From Methanoculleus marisnigri JR1 (GTDB taxonomy: Archaea; Halobacteriota; Methanomicrobia; Methanomicrobiales; Methanoculleaceae), in contig NC_009051.1 of assembly GCF_000015825.1 (NCBI RefSeq), positions 124,001 through 188,000 on the forward strand: a stretch of DNA of 64,000 bases, written 5' to 3'. Below the pieces are notes generated by a model. It did no database searches. It was not told the origin of the DNA and worked only from the letters and a program-made list of their open reading frames with translations. This document shows, piece after piece, positions 1 to 7,821 of the stretch (position 1 is its first letter; each line of letters begins with the position of its first letter). A program made the translations under genes and the position numbers.

Positions 1-629
1 CCGTTCAGGACCCCGGTACCGACCAGATTTCATTGCAGTTTCTGGGTGAAAGCCAGTTCCGGGGGACCGCCGCGGGCACCGATTACTGCGGGACATATGA
101 AGCGTCCGGGGATACCATTCGGTTCGGGCCGGCGGAGGGATGGGTCGAACTGCCCGAATGGTACTCCTCGCTCCTGAAACAGGCGCACGGTTACCGGATA
201 ATCGGGGCTCAACTCGACATCATGAACGAGAACGGTCACTCCATCATGTCGTTTACCCGGATGCCCCCTTCACTGGTCTCGGTCGATTGGTATCTGCAAC
301 AGCACCGGGCGGCGGATGGACCCGGCCTCCTGACACCGGAGGGGACGTACGACCTGATACTGTTTATGCCGGACGGTATGATCACCGGAATCATCCACGG
401 AATTCAGTTATTTGCGCAGTACGATGCAGACGACTCATCGATATCATTCGGCCCCGTCGCCATGCTTATTGCGGAAGATGATGATCCCGGAAAGGCGAGC
501 GAATCACGGGAGATGATCGAGTCGATGTTCGGAGAAGCGAGAACGTATTGGGTCTGGAACGGCACGCTGGAACTCTCTTCCGGTGACGGGAAACCCCTGG
601 TGACGATGGCGAACACGCCTGCGCTATAA
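1..629 (+). CDS. Tandem META/HslJ-like domain protein, 5' end missing
   Basis: The reading frame (codons from base 3) is open to the left edge, so the N-terminus lies outside the window. The only internal start is a TTG at 33 without a convincing ribosome site. The visible part holds two repeats of one fold: residues like 'LQFLGESQFRGTAAG' followed by 'YCGTYEASGDTIRFGP', then 'YDLILFMPDGMITGI' followed by 'YDADDSSISFGPVAM'. This alternation of a strand, a GxY turn and an 'IxFGP' strand resembles META (HslJ-like) domains, which are usually exported or periplasmic. The family's usual GCN motif is absent in both repeats. The domain assignment is by eye, and no enzymatic role can be given. Confidence 0.55.
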   Translation, partial: VQDPGTDQISLQFLGESQFRGTAAGTDYCGTYEASGDTIRFGPAEGWVELPEWYSSLLKQAHGYRIIGAQLDIMNENGHSIMSFTRMPPSLVSVDWYLQQHRAADGPGLLTPEGTYDLILFMPDGMITGIIHGIQLFAQYDADDSSISFGPVAMLIAEDDDPGKASESREMIESMFGEARTYWVWNGTLELSSGDGKPLVTMANTPAL

Positions 630-768
630 GCGGGATGCCGCCCCGGGACCCCGGCGACCCTATGATTTTGGGCGGTACAGGAATCGGGAGCAGAATACAT
701 CAACAAAGGTGAATGGAAATAGGACGATCCTATTTCAGCGAGATTGGGTGAAAAGCATAGAGGAGATC

Positions 769-1218
769 ATGAAGTCGAAAGTCAACAGACGTTTGGTTAT
801 CGAGGGGGTTCTGGCGTTCATCGGCGTCATCCTCCTCGTTGCGATGGTTGTGCTCATGTGCACCGCCCTCTTCAACTGGCTCGAAGCAAGCGGTGGATCC
901 CCGAGATTGGACGTCTGGGAGATCAGGGGCGAACTGCCGCCGGAAAATGCATCGATCATCCACCTGACCGAGAAAGACTTCGAGCAGCACCCGGCGCTCG
1001 ACTCCGCAATCCGGGGCGACAACCGGGGTCCCGGACCCTGGTATTCGGGAGACACACCGTACGGTGTCCTCGACGAGCGAACGATTGGGAGCGCTCCGGT
1101 GACATACCTAGAACGGGAAGTACTTATCGAGTCGTTTGGTCCCGATGTCGAGGCGAGAAACCAGCCGTACATCGAATACGAGGGTGCGTATTACTACTTT
1201 CTCATCCTGATCCCCTAA
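769..1218 (+). CDS. Membrane-anchored protein with DFxxxP...YEGAYY domain (copy 1)
   Basis: The ATG at 769 is chosen because AGGAG lies just before it; the in-frame ATG at 709 has no such site. A transmembrane helix (about residues 11-36) follows a basic N-terminus, so the protein is probably anchored with its C-terminus outside. The outer part carries 'LTEKDFEQHPALDSAIRG' and ends in 'YIEYEGAYYYFLILIP'. The next gene has the same architecture and is a clear paralogue, and the same C-terminal pattern recurs in the gene at 3692. Function is unknown. The two copies probably arose by tandem duplication and lie 27 bases apart, so they are likely co-transcribed. Confidence 0.75.
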   Translation: MKSKVNRRLVIEGVLAFIGVILLVAMVVLMCTALFNWLEASGGSPRLDVWEIRGELPPENASIIHLTEKDFEQHPALDSAIRGDNRGPGPWYSGDTPYGVLDERTIGSAPVTYLEREVLIESFGPDVEARNQPYIEYEGAYYYFLILIP

Positions 1219-1245
1219 AATCGGGTCAAAACAGGTGCTATTGGA

Positions 1246-1692
1246 ATGGAAGAAGATAAAAATCCGAAATCAAGAAACCGGCTCAAAACGGCGGCCCTCG
1301 TCGTCGCCTGTGGTCTTGCCGGCGTCATCGCCATCGCGCTCGGCCTCATGCTCGCCGACGCCCTCATCATTTACGCTCACGAGAGTTCTGGGGAACAGCC
1401 GATGTTCTACGTTATGGAGAGAGCGGAGCCGGGGGGGAGCGTGATCGTTCCCCTGACTGAGCAGGACTTCGAACAGCACCCCGAACTCGCCGCAGTCATC
1501 CGGGGTGAGGAGCGGAACCCCTCGGCGTGGGAGTGGGGCTACCGGGATCAACGTGTCATCGGGGGAACTAAGGTCTCGTACACGGAGAGCAAGGCGCTCC
1601 ATGATGCCTACGGTCCCCGAGAGGGGAGGGGGCTGTACCCGCTCATGGAGTACGAGGGTGCGTATTACGTGGTCCTGACGACATGGCCCTGA
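1246..1692 (+). CDS. Membrane-anchored protein with DFxxxP...YEGAYY domain (copy 2)
   Basis: This 148-residue protein starts at an ATG preceded by AGGTG (1233-1237) at a normal distance. It has a charged N-terminus, one membrane helix (about residues 15-42) and an outer domain with 'LTEQDFEQHPELAAVIRG' and a terminal 'MEYEGAYYVVLTTWP'. It aligns along its whole length with the preceding gene, although the middle of the domain differs in length and sequence. The family is not one with a function known to me. Its repeated occurrence among secreted proteins suggests a surface or periplasmic-space role, which is inference only. Confidence 0.75.
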   Translation: MEEDKNPKSRNRLKTAALVVACGLAGVIAIALGLMLADALIIYAHESSGEQPMFYVMERAEPGGSVIVPLTEQDFEQHPELAAVIRGEERNPSAWEWGYRDQRVIGGTKVSYTESKALHDAYGPREGRGLYPLMEYEGAYYVVLTTWP

Positions 1693-2052
1693 AGGGGAGT
1701 CCCCGTCGCCCGTGCTCGATATGCATCGCCTCTTTCCACGGGGGAGGCAAGTCGGAGGAAGTGAACTGAACCACAACATCAGTCTGGGCGTCACCGCCTG
1801 GCCTCGGGCCACCCTATCCCGCTATTATCCGGCCTTAGAGGCCGACTGGGGGAAAATCTCGGGAGGTACCATTCTCCCCCCTCAGCGAAGAAAAGGTTTG
1901 GGTTTTTCTGTTCCGAACCGGTTCTCCAGAGATCGGGTGAGTGCATCCTTTCGGGCACACCCCCTGGCGGGGACGGGGGCACACTGCCGTGCGATCGCCC
2001 CACAATGAGAGGGTTTAAGATGAATTCGGAAAAAAACGGACGATGGCTGCCG
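1693..2052. other. Gene-free stretch
   Basis: No reading frame here has a ribosome site, family motif or codon pattern that supports a gene. It separates the tandem membrane protein pair from the promoter and leader of the metalloprotease gene. Confidence 0.5.
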
Positions 2053-2061
2053 GTTTTATAT
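2053..2061 (+). promoter_or_regulatory. TATA box for the metalloprotease leader transcript
   Basis: The AT-rich octamer TTTTATAT stands out in GC-rich DNA. It lies about 30 bases before the conserved leader, the normal distance from an archaeal TATA box to a transcription start near 2083-2088. The same sequence, with similar flanks (CGATGG upstream, TCT downstream), precedes the second leader copy near 6231. Confidence 0.6.
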
Positions 2062-2087
2062 GGTCTCATGACACAGAATCGGATTGG

Positions 2088-2222
2088 GTGCCGCGTGCGG
2101 TACCCATTTGTGTGCGGGGGTCGCCCATCCCCGGTTGACGCCCCGGATGACGCGCCCCGCAAGCCCGGAGGCAAAGGGAACGTAAGCGTTCTGCGTACTT
2201 AAACATGTGCCTCTCCTGCCTC
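2088..2222 (+). ncRNA. Conserved structured 5' leader, copy A
   Basis: About 135 bases before the metalloprotease start closely match a second stretch at 6265-6403. Conserved blocks include CGCGTGCGG near the 5' end and GCCCGGAGGCAAAGGGAACG near the 3' end. Two helices can be drawn: a perfect GAACG/CGTTC hairpin with loop TAAG (2178-2191), and GCCCCGG pairing with CCGGAGGC around an internal loop that differs between the copies. Preserved helices with variable loops suggest a functional RNA such as a cis-regulatory leader. It matches no riboswitch class that I recognise. The 5' end is inferred from the TATA box. Confidence 0.5.
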
Positions 2223-2251
2223 TGGGCTAGAATGTTATGGAGGTAGGTTAC

Positions 2252-3574
2252 ATGAAAGGAAAAACTGGACTGCGGGCATTCTCCATGCTCCTGGCGGTAA
2301 TGCTGGTGAGCGTGGTTTTGGTGCCGGTAGTGAGTGCTTCAGCCTCCAATAGTGGAGGTGAACAGATGTCTAACAGATCCGTTAGCGAGAAGGCTCTTGT
2401 CCACTTTGGGGATCTGACAGAGATGAGAATTGTTGATGAAAGAGCGGTCAACGTGAAAATTCCCTTTTCGATAAAGAACTACGATTTAGTAGTCTTTGAC
2501 CTGCCAAAAATCCGGGAATATCTGCTTCATGGTGATCAACTAACAGTGTACCTAGAAGGGCAGCCTTACACGATGGATCTACAGGAGACGACGATTGATA
2601 CAGAAGCTATTGCTAAAGGGATCCATTCCTTCACCGGCAGTCTCGCTGGTGTTGAAGATAGCCAAGTGCTTCTTACGGTTGGTAACAAAGTTCTGCTGGG
2701 CAGAATTGTTATTGATTACACCGAATATTTCATCGAAAGCACCTCGATGCAAGATTCGAAATCGTCAAGTGCGTTCTTACAATATGTGTACTCATCAAAG
2801 GATATTGTTCCCGAAGGCGACACGATCCCCATCGACTCCCATCTTCTTTCAACTCATGCAATCGACGAAAAAGCATATGCGCTGAAGAAAATGCTTGAAG
2901 AACAGGCTGATCCGCGTGCAACTGTCACTGTGAGAGTTCTTGTTGCTACCGATAGCAAATGGATGACAGACGAGCCTGATTGGCAGGATACAGCGGCAGC
3001 CATCATCCAGTATTGCAATTATGACTTTAACACCCTCGGAGTGAACATCGTGCCCATATATGATACTTCGAAGGCACAGCAGCTCTCCAGCGATCCGCAG
3101 ATTATCAACTCTTCACTCTCAACATTCAAAAAATATTTCCCCGAATCATACCTAAATTCGAAATCCGCGGATCTCGGCTTGTATTTGGGCGGTTATGACT
3201 CCATCGAATTTGAAGGAGTTGGATCCTCAGGGGGCTACGACTTCCCCAGCCTTTGCAGATATGCATGGGCGCAGATGGCAGACGATCCCTCTACCTATGA
3301 CGCTGTGCTCAAAGACAGAGCGGTTGTAACCATGCATGAATTGGGACATGCTTTTGATGCGGCCCATGAATATGCACCCAACCAAACAGAGACCTATAAC
3401 AGAGCTTACCAATTTTACGAACATAACAGGTACTATCAGACCGTTATGTGGGGGTGTTTCATGAAAACGGCCTGGCTGCAATTTTCGGCAACCGATGGCT
3501 TTTATGGCGATGCCAACCATGATAACTCGCGGAGAATTACTGAAACGAAGGGTGTTGTCGCATCCTATTGTTAA
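2252..3574 (+). CDS. Secreted metzincin-type zinc metalloprotease
   Basis: The ATG at 2252 is chosen because GGAGGT (2239-2244) lies seven bases upstream; the ATG at 2237 would include that site. Residues 1-31 form a signal peptide ('VSVVLVPVVSASAS'). Residues about 45-195 resemble an M12-type prodomain that is shared with the genes at 3692 and 9053. The catalytic region has HELGHAFDAAHE at 362-373, matching HExxHxxGxxHE except that Asp replaces the usual Gly, and 'TVMWG' near 397-401 fits a Met-turn. Zinc-dependent peptidase activity outside the cell is therefore likely. The low-GC, AT-rich codon use differs from the neighbours, suggesting acquisition. The substrate is unknown. Confidence 0.8.
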   Translation: MKGKTGLRAFSMLLAVMLVSVVLVPVVSASASNSGGEQMSNRSVSEKALVHFGDLTEMRIVDERAVNVKIPFSIKNYDLVVFDLPKIREYLLHGDQLTVYLEGQPYTMDLQETTIDTEAIAKGIHSFTGSLAGVEDSQVLLTVGNKVLLGRIVIDYTEYFIESTSMQDSKSSSAFLQYVYSSKDIVPEGDTIPIDSHLLSTHAIDEKAYALKKMLEEQADPRATVTVRVLVATDSKWMTDEPDWQDTAAAIIQYCNYDFNTLGVNIVPIYDTSKAQQLSSDPQIINSSLSTFKKYFPESYLNSKSADLGLYLGGYDSIEFEGVGSSGGYDFPSLCRYAWAQMADDPSTYDAVLKDRAVVTMHELGHAFDAAHEYAPNQTETYNRAYQFYEHNRYYQTVMWGCFMKTAWLQFSATDGFYGDANHDNSRRITETKGVVASYC

Positions 3575-3691
3575 GGTCGGGGATCAACTTCCCCTGCTGG
3601 TGGTGAGTACAGGTGCCGGCAATAGTTCCCGGAAGGGGTGGAGCGGGCTTGCCCCTCACCCCTCAGAACAGATCGCATGTGGTGTGCTGAA

Positions 3692-4546
3692 ATGATCCAG
3701 AAAAATCCCCTGCTCCCGGCTCTGCTTCTGGTTGCCGTGGCTACGGTGCTGGCGGCAGGTTTTGCGGTTTTCGGACCCGGCACGGAGGTCGCCGATACCA
3801 CAACCCCGCAGGAGCGGGTCCTGGTCCATATCGACTCTTTCACGGAGAAAAGAGACGCCTCGACCCGGGATCCCGGCGATCTCGGGATCCCGTCGTCAGT
3901 CCGGCGCTACGACCTTGTGGTCTACGATACGCAGGCAATCCGGGACCGCCTACTCAGCGGCGAACCGCTGATCGTGTACATCGCCGGGCTGCCCTACACG
4001 GCGGACCTGCAGGAGTCGTTGCACGACCCCGAATCCCGCAGTGCGGGGAGGCACTCCTTCTCCGGCACGCTTGACAGGGGGGGCGCGGCGCTTCTGACCG
4101 TCAGCGACAGCGTTTTTCTCGCCCTGTTCAGGATCGGTGGTGTCGAATATTACGTGGAGAGCACGAAACAGCACGACACCGTATCTCCAGAGAGAGTTCT
4201 CCACTACGTCTACTCTTCCGCCGACGTCGTCCCGGAAGGGCCGCCCGCAATGCTGAGTGGCTACTACCTCATATTGCACAATATCAGCAACGGGAGGGCG
4301 GAATATTACGGGTTCGATCTTCCTGCAAACTGGACCGAGGCCGACTTCCGGAGCGCCGGGTACGATATCGCCCGGCTCACTGATGCCGATTTCGCCGAAC
4401 TCCCCACAGTGAACGAGACCCTCCATAGCGGCGGCCTGGAGGTGCCGCTATCCGAAGACGAGGCGGGACGTATCGCAAAGAGTTACCGGGGGAAGATCGT
4501 GGAGTATTGTGGGAGTTACTATCTGATCGACTTCATCGAAAGTTAG
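3692..4546 (+). CDS. Exported protein: protease prodomain fused to YEGAYY-type domain
   Basis: The ATG at 3692 follows GGTG at a suitable distance and begins a signal-anchor ('LLPALLLVAVATVLAAGF'). Residues about 40-190 are a paralogue of the prodomain of the metalloprotease at 2252, with matching 'YDLVVYDTQAIRDRLLSG', 'YTADLQES' and 'HYVYSSADVVPEG'. The catalytic domain is absent. In its place the C-terminus carries 'LTDADFAELP' and 'VEYCGSYYLIDFI', the pattern found in the two proteins at 769 and 1246. It is thus a chimera of two local modules. One possible role is a stand-alone protease inhibitor or chaperone, but nothing in the sequence proves it. Confidence 0.75.
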   Translation: MIQKNPLLPALLLVAVATVLAAGFAVFGPGTEVADTTTPQERVLVHIDSFTEKRDASTRDPGDLGIPSSVRRYDLVVYDTQAIRDRLLSGEPLIVYIAGLPYTADLQESLHDPESRSAGRHSFSGTLDRGGAALLTVSDSVFLALFRIGGVEYYVESTKQHDTVSPERVLHYVYSSADVVPEGPPAMLSGYYLILHNISNGRAEYYGFDLPANWTEADFRSAGYDIARLTDADFAELPTVNETLHSGGLEVPLSEDEAGRIAKSYRGKIVEYCGSYYLIDFIES

Positions 4547-4619
4547 GCGGCACCGGGGTGAGGCAGGGGATTCCGGTCCCACGCCCCAGGAGCAGGCGTT
4601 TATGCGACTGAGAGAGAAA

Positions 4620-5093
4620 CTACGCCGGTATAGGGGTGGTTCTCCGCCGGCACCGCATCGCAAGGTACCAGAGCACGACCGTCACGCCGAGGAGCGCCTC
4701 ACCCGCGTAGAGGAGGAGGGGTTCCCGGACGACGCTTCCTCCCTGGACGGCGAAACCGCGGAGAAATGATGTCACGCAGAGCGCTCCGGCCGTCACGGCA
4801 ACCAGGGACGTGCCGAGGATGATGGTGATCCGGTGATCCCTCCCGGGATGAAGGATCCGCCGCCCCTTCTCCGTCAGGGTGTAGTCCCGCCATTTCCGGG
4901 CGCTCGCGTGGGCCACGAGATCCGCGCTGGCGAGAACGGCAAGGTGCTGGTGGACGGTCGACTTTGCAAGACCGAGTCGATCGGCGAGCTCGCTGACCGT
5001 CATCGGCCGGGAATCGAGCGCTTTGAGGATCATGACCCGGACGTCGGAGGAGAGAGCGGTGATGTCGTCCCGATCGAGCGCAATTTCTTCCAT
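4620..5093 (-). CDS. ArsR-type winged-helix regulator with two membrane helices
   Basis: The start at 5093 is preferred because the winged-helix domain begins directly after it and GGAGA lies nine bases upstream. Longer starts add a Gly/Pro-rich tail unlike the family. Residues about 10-75 form a helix-turn-helix with 'MTVSELADRLGLAKSTVHQHLAVL', followed by the wing 'KWRDYTLTEKGRRIL'. Two membrane helices follow (about residues 85-105 and 120-140), ending in an Arg-rich tail. Membrane-tethered ArsR-like regulators are common in methanogens. The inverted repeats near 6035, 6097 and 6200, beside the next gene upstream on this strand, are candidate targets. Confidence 0.8.
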   Translation of the reverse strand: MEEIALDRDDITALSSDVRVMILKALDSRPMTVSELADRLGLAKSTVHQHLAVLASADLVAHASARKWRDYTLTEKGRRILHPGRDHRITIILGTSLVAVTAGALCVTSFLRGFAVQGGSVVREPLLLYAGEALLGVTVVLWYLAMRCRRRTTPIPA

Positions 5094-5221
5094 ACCTTGA
5101 AATCTCTCCGTCAGCGGGCCTGGCCCGAAACGATCAGGTATTCTTCCGCCAGGAGAGAGAAGCATTCCGGAACCCGGAGGGTTCCGGTAAGGCCGAAAAA
5201 GAGGGTATTCGGCGAATCCCG

Positions 5222-6019
5222 TCACACTGCCCGGAGGGTCGGCGGCAGAACAGGTTCAGGTGCATCTTTCCCCGCTACGACGAACGTCGCCGACGCCCGG
5301 GGAAGGCGGGCCCTGTTGTAATCGGGATCGATCGCGTCCCCGCCGGTGAGGGTGGGGCCCGAGGCGACGCTGCTCATCTCCCGGAGATCGAAGATGATCG
5401 GCGTGCCGTTCGGGGTCGTGAGGGTATACGGGGCGGCAAGACCGATCGTCAGGTAGAGGAGTTCCTCCGGGCCGGGCCGCGGGAGGTCCGCCGTCACCCG
5501 CACTTCGCGCCACTCCCCGGCGGCGAGGTCGTCGACGGGCAGCGCAGTCGCGGCGCCGGGGAGGACATCCCCCTCCGGCGACCCCGTGGTGGCGTTCAGG
5601 CTCGCGGTCCCCGTCGTCACGGTAAGGTCGGCATGGGCGCAGTTTTCGCCCGCGAGGTTCCGGATGAAGAAGTCGAGGCTGATCCTGTCGCCCTCGACTA
5701 GGATATCGGGAGTGTACCGGATATCCTCCGGATGTGCCGGATCGAGGCTGTAGCGGTCATCGAGGGAGATGGTCCGGTTCCAGGCGGCGGCGTTTTGCAG
5801 GCGCCAGGTCTCGTTTACTCCGTCGTAGACGATCACCGGGCTCTCGCAGGGGCCGCGGTACTCGAACCCCGGCCCGAACGGCAGTATCCAGTTCACCCGC
5901 TTGAGCGGTTCCTGCGCGTGCTGCTGTCCCGGGGGAAAGGCGGTGAGTATGGCGAGGTTTGCCGCAGCAAGGATGAGAACGGCGCTGATACCGAGCCATA
6001 TCCATGTCTTCGAGTGCAT
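5222..6019 (-). CDS. Membrane-anchored exported protein of unknown function
   Basis: The 265-residue product starts with a single signal-anchor ('WLGISAVLILAAANLAILTAF'). The rest is predicted extracytoplasmic and beta-rich, with several N-glycosylation sequons (NET, NRT, NAT). A central part ('ISLDFFIRNLAG', 'GEWREVRVTADLPRPG') reads like an immunoglobulin-like or CARDB-like beta-sandwich, but I cannot assign a family. GTGATC lies immediately upstream of the ATG. The regulator at 4620-5093 lies downstream on the same strand and may be co-transcribed. A TATA box near 6076-6084 and two inverted repeats sit at its promoter. Confidence 0.7.
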   Translation of the reverse strand: MHSKTWIWLGISAVLILAAANLAILTAFPPGQQHAQEPLKRVNWILPFGPGFEYRGPCESPVIVYDGVNETWRLQNAAAWNRTISLDDRYSLDPAHPEDIRYTPDILVEGDRISLDFFIRNLAGENCAHADLTVTTGTASLNATTGSPEGDVLPGAATALPVDDLAAGEWREVRVTADLPRPGPEELLYLTIGLAAPYTLTTPNGTPIIFDLREMSSVASGPTLTGGDAIDPDYNRARLPRASATFVVAGKDAPEPVLPPTLRAV

Positions 6020-6034
6020 TTGATCACGTCAGAG

Positions 6035-6054
6035 GGTTCGGAGCATCCGGAACC
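6035..6054. promoter_or_regulatory. Imperfect inverted repeat at the start of the 6019 transcript
   Basis: GGTTCGGAGCATCCGGAACC is a near-perfect inverted repeat: each 10-base half matches except for one position. It covers the expected transcription start of the minus-strand gene whose TATA box is near 6080, so a protein bound here would repress. The local winged-helix regulator is an obvious candidate partner, by inference. Confidence 0.4.
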
Positions 6055-6075
6055 ATATCTGGATCCGGGGTGAAA

Positions 6076-6084
6076 TCGTATAAA
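6076..6084 (-). promoter_or_regulatory. TATA box for the 5222-6019 gene
   Basis: On the minus strand the sequence reads TTTTATACG, an archaeal TATA box. It is about 60 bases upstream of the start codon, leaving a short leader containing the GTGATC ribosome site. Confidence 0.5.
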
Positions 6085-6096
6085 ACCCACTGTGGT

Positions 6097-6116
6097 CGTT
6101 CGGTTCCAGCCGAATG
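6097..6116. promoter_or_regulatory. Inverted repeat, operator candidate 1
   Basis: CGTTCGGTTCCAGCCGAATG is an inverted repeat around TTCCAG. It differs in only two positions from the perfect repeat at 6200-6219 and lies directly upstream of the minus-strand TATA box. Two nearly identical palindromes beside two opposed promoters suggest a shared regulator. Confidence 0.5.
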
Positions 6117-6199
6117 AACCTTTAACATTGCGATTTACTTATGGCGGCAGGAAGATGGCAGTTTCCGGGACTGCCGACCTAATCCAGAGGTTTATGATG

Positions 6200-6219
6200 C
6201 GTTCGGCTCCAGCCGAACG
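6200..6219. promoter_or_regulatory. Perfect inverted repeat, operator candidate 2
   Basis: CGTTCGGCTCCAGCCGAACG has two perfect 8-base arms around TCCA. It ends 11 bases before the plus-strand TATA box at 6231-6238, a position typical of archaeal activator or repressor sites. The metalloprotease promoter near 2053 has the same TATA and leader but lacks this palindrome. Confidence 0.55.
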
Positions 6220-6230
6220 ATGGGTATCGA

Positions 6231-6238
6231 TTTTATAT
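6231..6238 (+). promoter_or_regulatory. TATA box for leader copy B
   Basis: TTTTATAT is preceded by CGATGG and followed at the same distance as in copy A by the conserved leader. The predicted transcription start is near 6262. Confidence 0.55.
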
Positions 6239-6264
6239 GTTCTAACGGCCTAAAAACGTGTTAG

Positions 6265-6403
6265 GTATCGCGTGCGGCGCCCACTTGTGTTTGAAATCCC
6301 CTATCCACAGTCGACGCCCGGATGAAGAACCCTGCATGCCCGGAGGCAAAGGGAACGTAAGCGTTCTGCGCTCTCAAACATGCACCTCTCCTATCTCAAA
6401 CGA
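6265..6403 (+). ncRNA. Conserved structured 5' leader, copy B
   Basis: This stretch matches the leader at 2088-2222. The CGCGTGCGG block, the CCCGGAGGCAAAGGGAACG block, the perfect GAACG/CGTTC hairpin (6353-6366, loop TAAG) and the ACATG(T/C)(G/A)CCTCTCCT run are all retained. The loop between the two CCGG helix arms differs from copy A. Here the leader precedes a short degenerate signal-peptide frame and then the gene at 6538, so it may now serve that gene. Confidence 0.5.
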
Positions 6404-6424
6404 ACGAAAACGGAGTTCGAATAG

Positions 6425-6511
6425 ATGAAACCAAAAACCGGAATACAGGCATTCTCTCTGCTCCTGGCACCGCTGCCGGTGAGTGTAGATTTTGTGCCGG
6501 TAAGATCGTAG
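6425..6511 (+). pseudogene. Degenerate signal-peptide remnant of a metalloprotease-like gene
   Basis: The 28-codon frame reads MKPKTGIQAFSLLLAPLP and ends at a TAG. It is a decayed copy of the metalloprotease signal peptide MKGKTGLRAFSMLLAVML. Prolines and an Asp now interrupt the hydrophobic core and the protein stops before maturation. With leader copy B upstream, it shows that promoter, leader and signal peptide were once duplicated as a unit. It could alternatively act as a translated leader peptide. Confidence 0.55.
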
Positions 6512-6537
6512 ATAGCGATCCTGGATGAGGTGAAGAA

Positions 6538-7239
6538 ATGGAGAAAAAACGGCAACTCCTGCCGGTAATCGTTGTACTTCTGCTGACGGCATCGGTCTGT
6601 CCAGGACCCGCTTCTGCGAATCCGGTTGCCGATGGATATAACATAACTGTTGAACGTGCAGAACTTACGGATGACGAATATACCGCGGCCGTTGAATTCC
6701 TCAGGTCAAGCGAACATGTCGTTGATACGCGAGGCTATCTACCAGAGTTCAAAGACGCTCAACACCGTCGTTCATGGTATAACTTCCTGGAGAATCTCAC
6801 AAGCGACACGTTCGACTCAGTAAAACCCTATCTTTACCCGGATGGCCCTGTTATCGGTTTTGGCTACGATATTGAAGGGTATGTTGGAATCGGTATTGTG
6901 GAGGAATATCCTCGGGATAAAGCCAGCGTTGCGGTGGACGAGATATACACAATGCTGAACGGAGAGGCAGAAAAACTGGGAGTTGAAGATATCCCCGTCA
7001 AGGTCAGAACTGTCGACCCTGACAGTCTCGAACTTGATGTGCTGATCGATCCGACGGACGGCGAGACACCGCCGGCCGTGCTTGCGGAACCCGCAGATAT
7101 GACGACGTACCGGGGATCCGGGGGTGCGTACAGCATCTTCTACAACCCCGTGCTCCTCGGGTGTGCTCTCGGGGCCGTGATCGTGCTCGCGGTGGGCTAC
7201 TACCTCATCCGGAGGTCCCGCGGGAAGGACGCGCCGTGA
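6538..7239 (+). CDS. Exported protein with C-terminal membrane anchor
   Basis: GAGGTG just upstream supports this ATG. A signal peptide (residues 1-28, ending 'GPASANP') is followed by an outer domain of about 165 residues with 'YEAAVEFLRSS'-like helices and 'IGFGYDIEGYVGIGIVEE', which I cannot assign. The C-terminus is one membrane helix followed by the basic tail 'RRSRGKDAP'. The last 55 residues are almost identical to the small protein at 11510, at DNA level too. The stop overlaps the GTG start of the next gene, so the two are translationally coupled. Confidence 0.75.
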   Translation: MEKKRQLLPVIVVLLLTASVCPGPASANPVADGYNITVERAELTDDEYTAAVEFLRSSEHVVDTRGYLPEFKDAQHRRSWYNFLENLTSDTFDSVKPYLYPDGPVIGFGYDIEGYVGIGIVEEYPRDKASVAVDEIYTMLNGEAEKLGVEDIPVKVRTVDPDSLELDVLIDPTDGETPPAVLAEPADMTTYRGSGGAYSIFYNPVLLGCALGAVIVLAVGYYLIRRSRGKDAP

Positions 7240-7817
7240 GTCTGCTCATCTTTCCGGCCGTCGCCTTCGTCCTCGCGTGGCCGTTCGCTCTCATAACCCT
7301 GGTCGGGAAGCTGGGACAGGAAAAGCGGCGCCCGGCGGTTTCGCTCGGGATAGGGATCGTGGCGGTGGCGTCCGGCACGATCGCCACGGTTTACGCGGGC
7401 GCTCCCGCCACTCCGCTGGTATCCGGGATAATCCTGCTCTCGATGGTTACGGTCTCGGCATCCGCCGTGGCGACGGCGTGTTTCCTGTTCGGGAACGTTG
7501 CTCCGAACGGCAGAAGACTATGTGCTGCAGCCGGGTCGCTGCTTCAGCTGCCGTTCCTGGTTGCCCAGTTCGTGGGTCCCGATAGATTACCCGGCGCCGC
7601 CCCGCCGGTCTTCGCGGAAAAACTGCCCCTCCTGGGCATACTCTTCGATGCCCTTGCAGCAGCGATCGGAACCGCCGGGGAGATCGGGTACCGGGGTTTC
7701 TTCTCGCTCGGTCTGCTGGCCGGGCTGTACCTGGAGGTATTCCTCGGTGCAGCGGCTGTCTGCCTGGTTGCGGGCATCGTGATGGGCAGCCCGGGTGAAG
7801 GTGCAACTGGAGGATGA
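7236..7817 (+). CDS. Small integral membrane protein, unknown function
   Basis: The GTG at 7236 overlaps the upstream TGA (GTGA), and a hydrophobic segment begins immediately ('LLIFPAVAFVLAWPFALITL'). About five membrane helices fill the 193 residues, with short loops and no catalytic motif that I recognise. The earlier in-frame start at 7161 would lie inside the anchor-coding sequence of the previous gene. Coupling with the anchored protein at 6538 and the lipoprotein at 7822 suggests an envelope complex, but this is inferred from gene order only. Confidence 0.65.
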   Translation: MSLLIFPAVAFVLAWPFALITLVGKLGQEKRRPAVSLGIGIVAVASGTIATVYAGAPATPLVSGIILLSMVTVSASAVATACFLFGNVAPNGRRLCAAAGSLLQLPFLVAQFVGPDRLPGAAPPVFAEKLPLLGILFDALAAAIGTAGEIGYRGFFSLGLLAGLYLEVFLGAAAVCLVAGIVMGSPGEGATGG

Positions 7818-7821
7818 AGCG

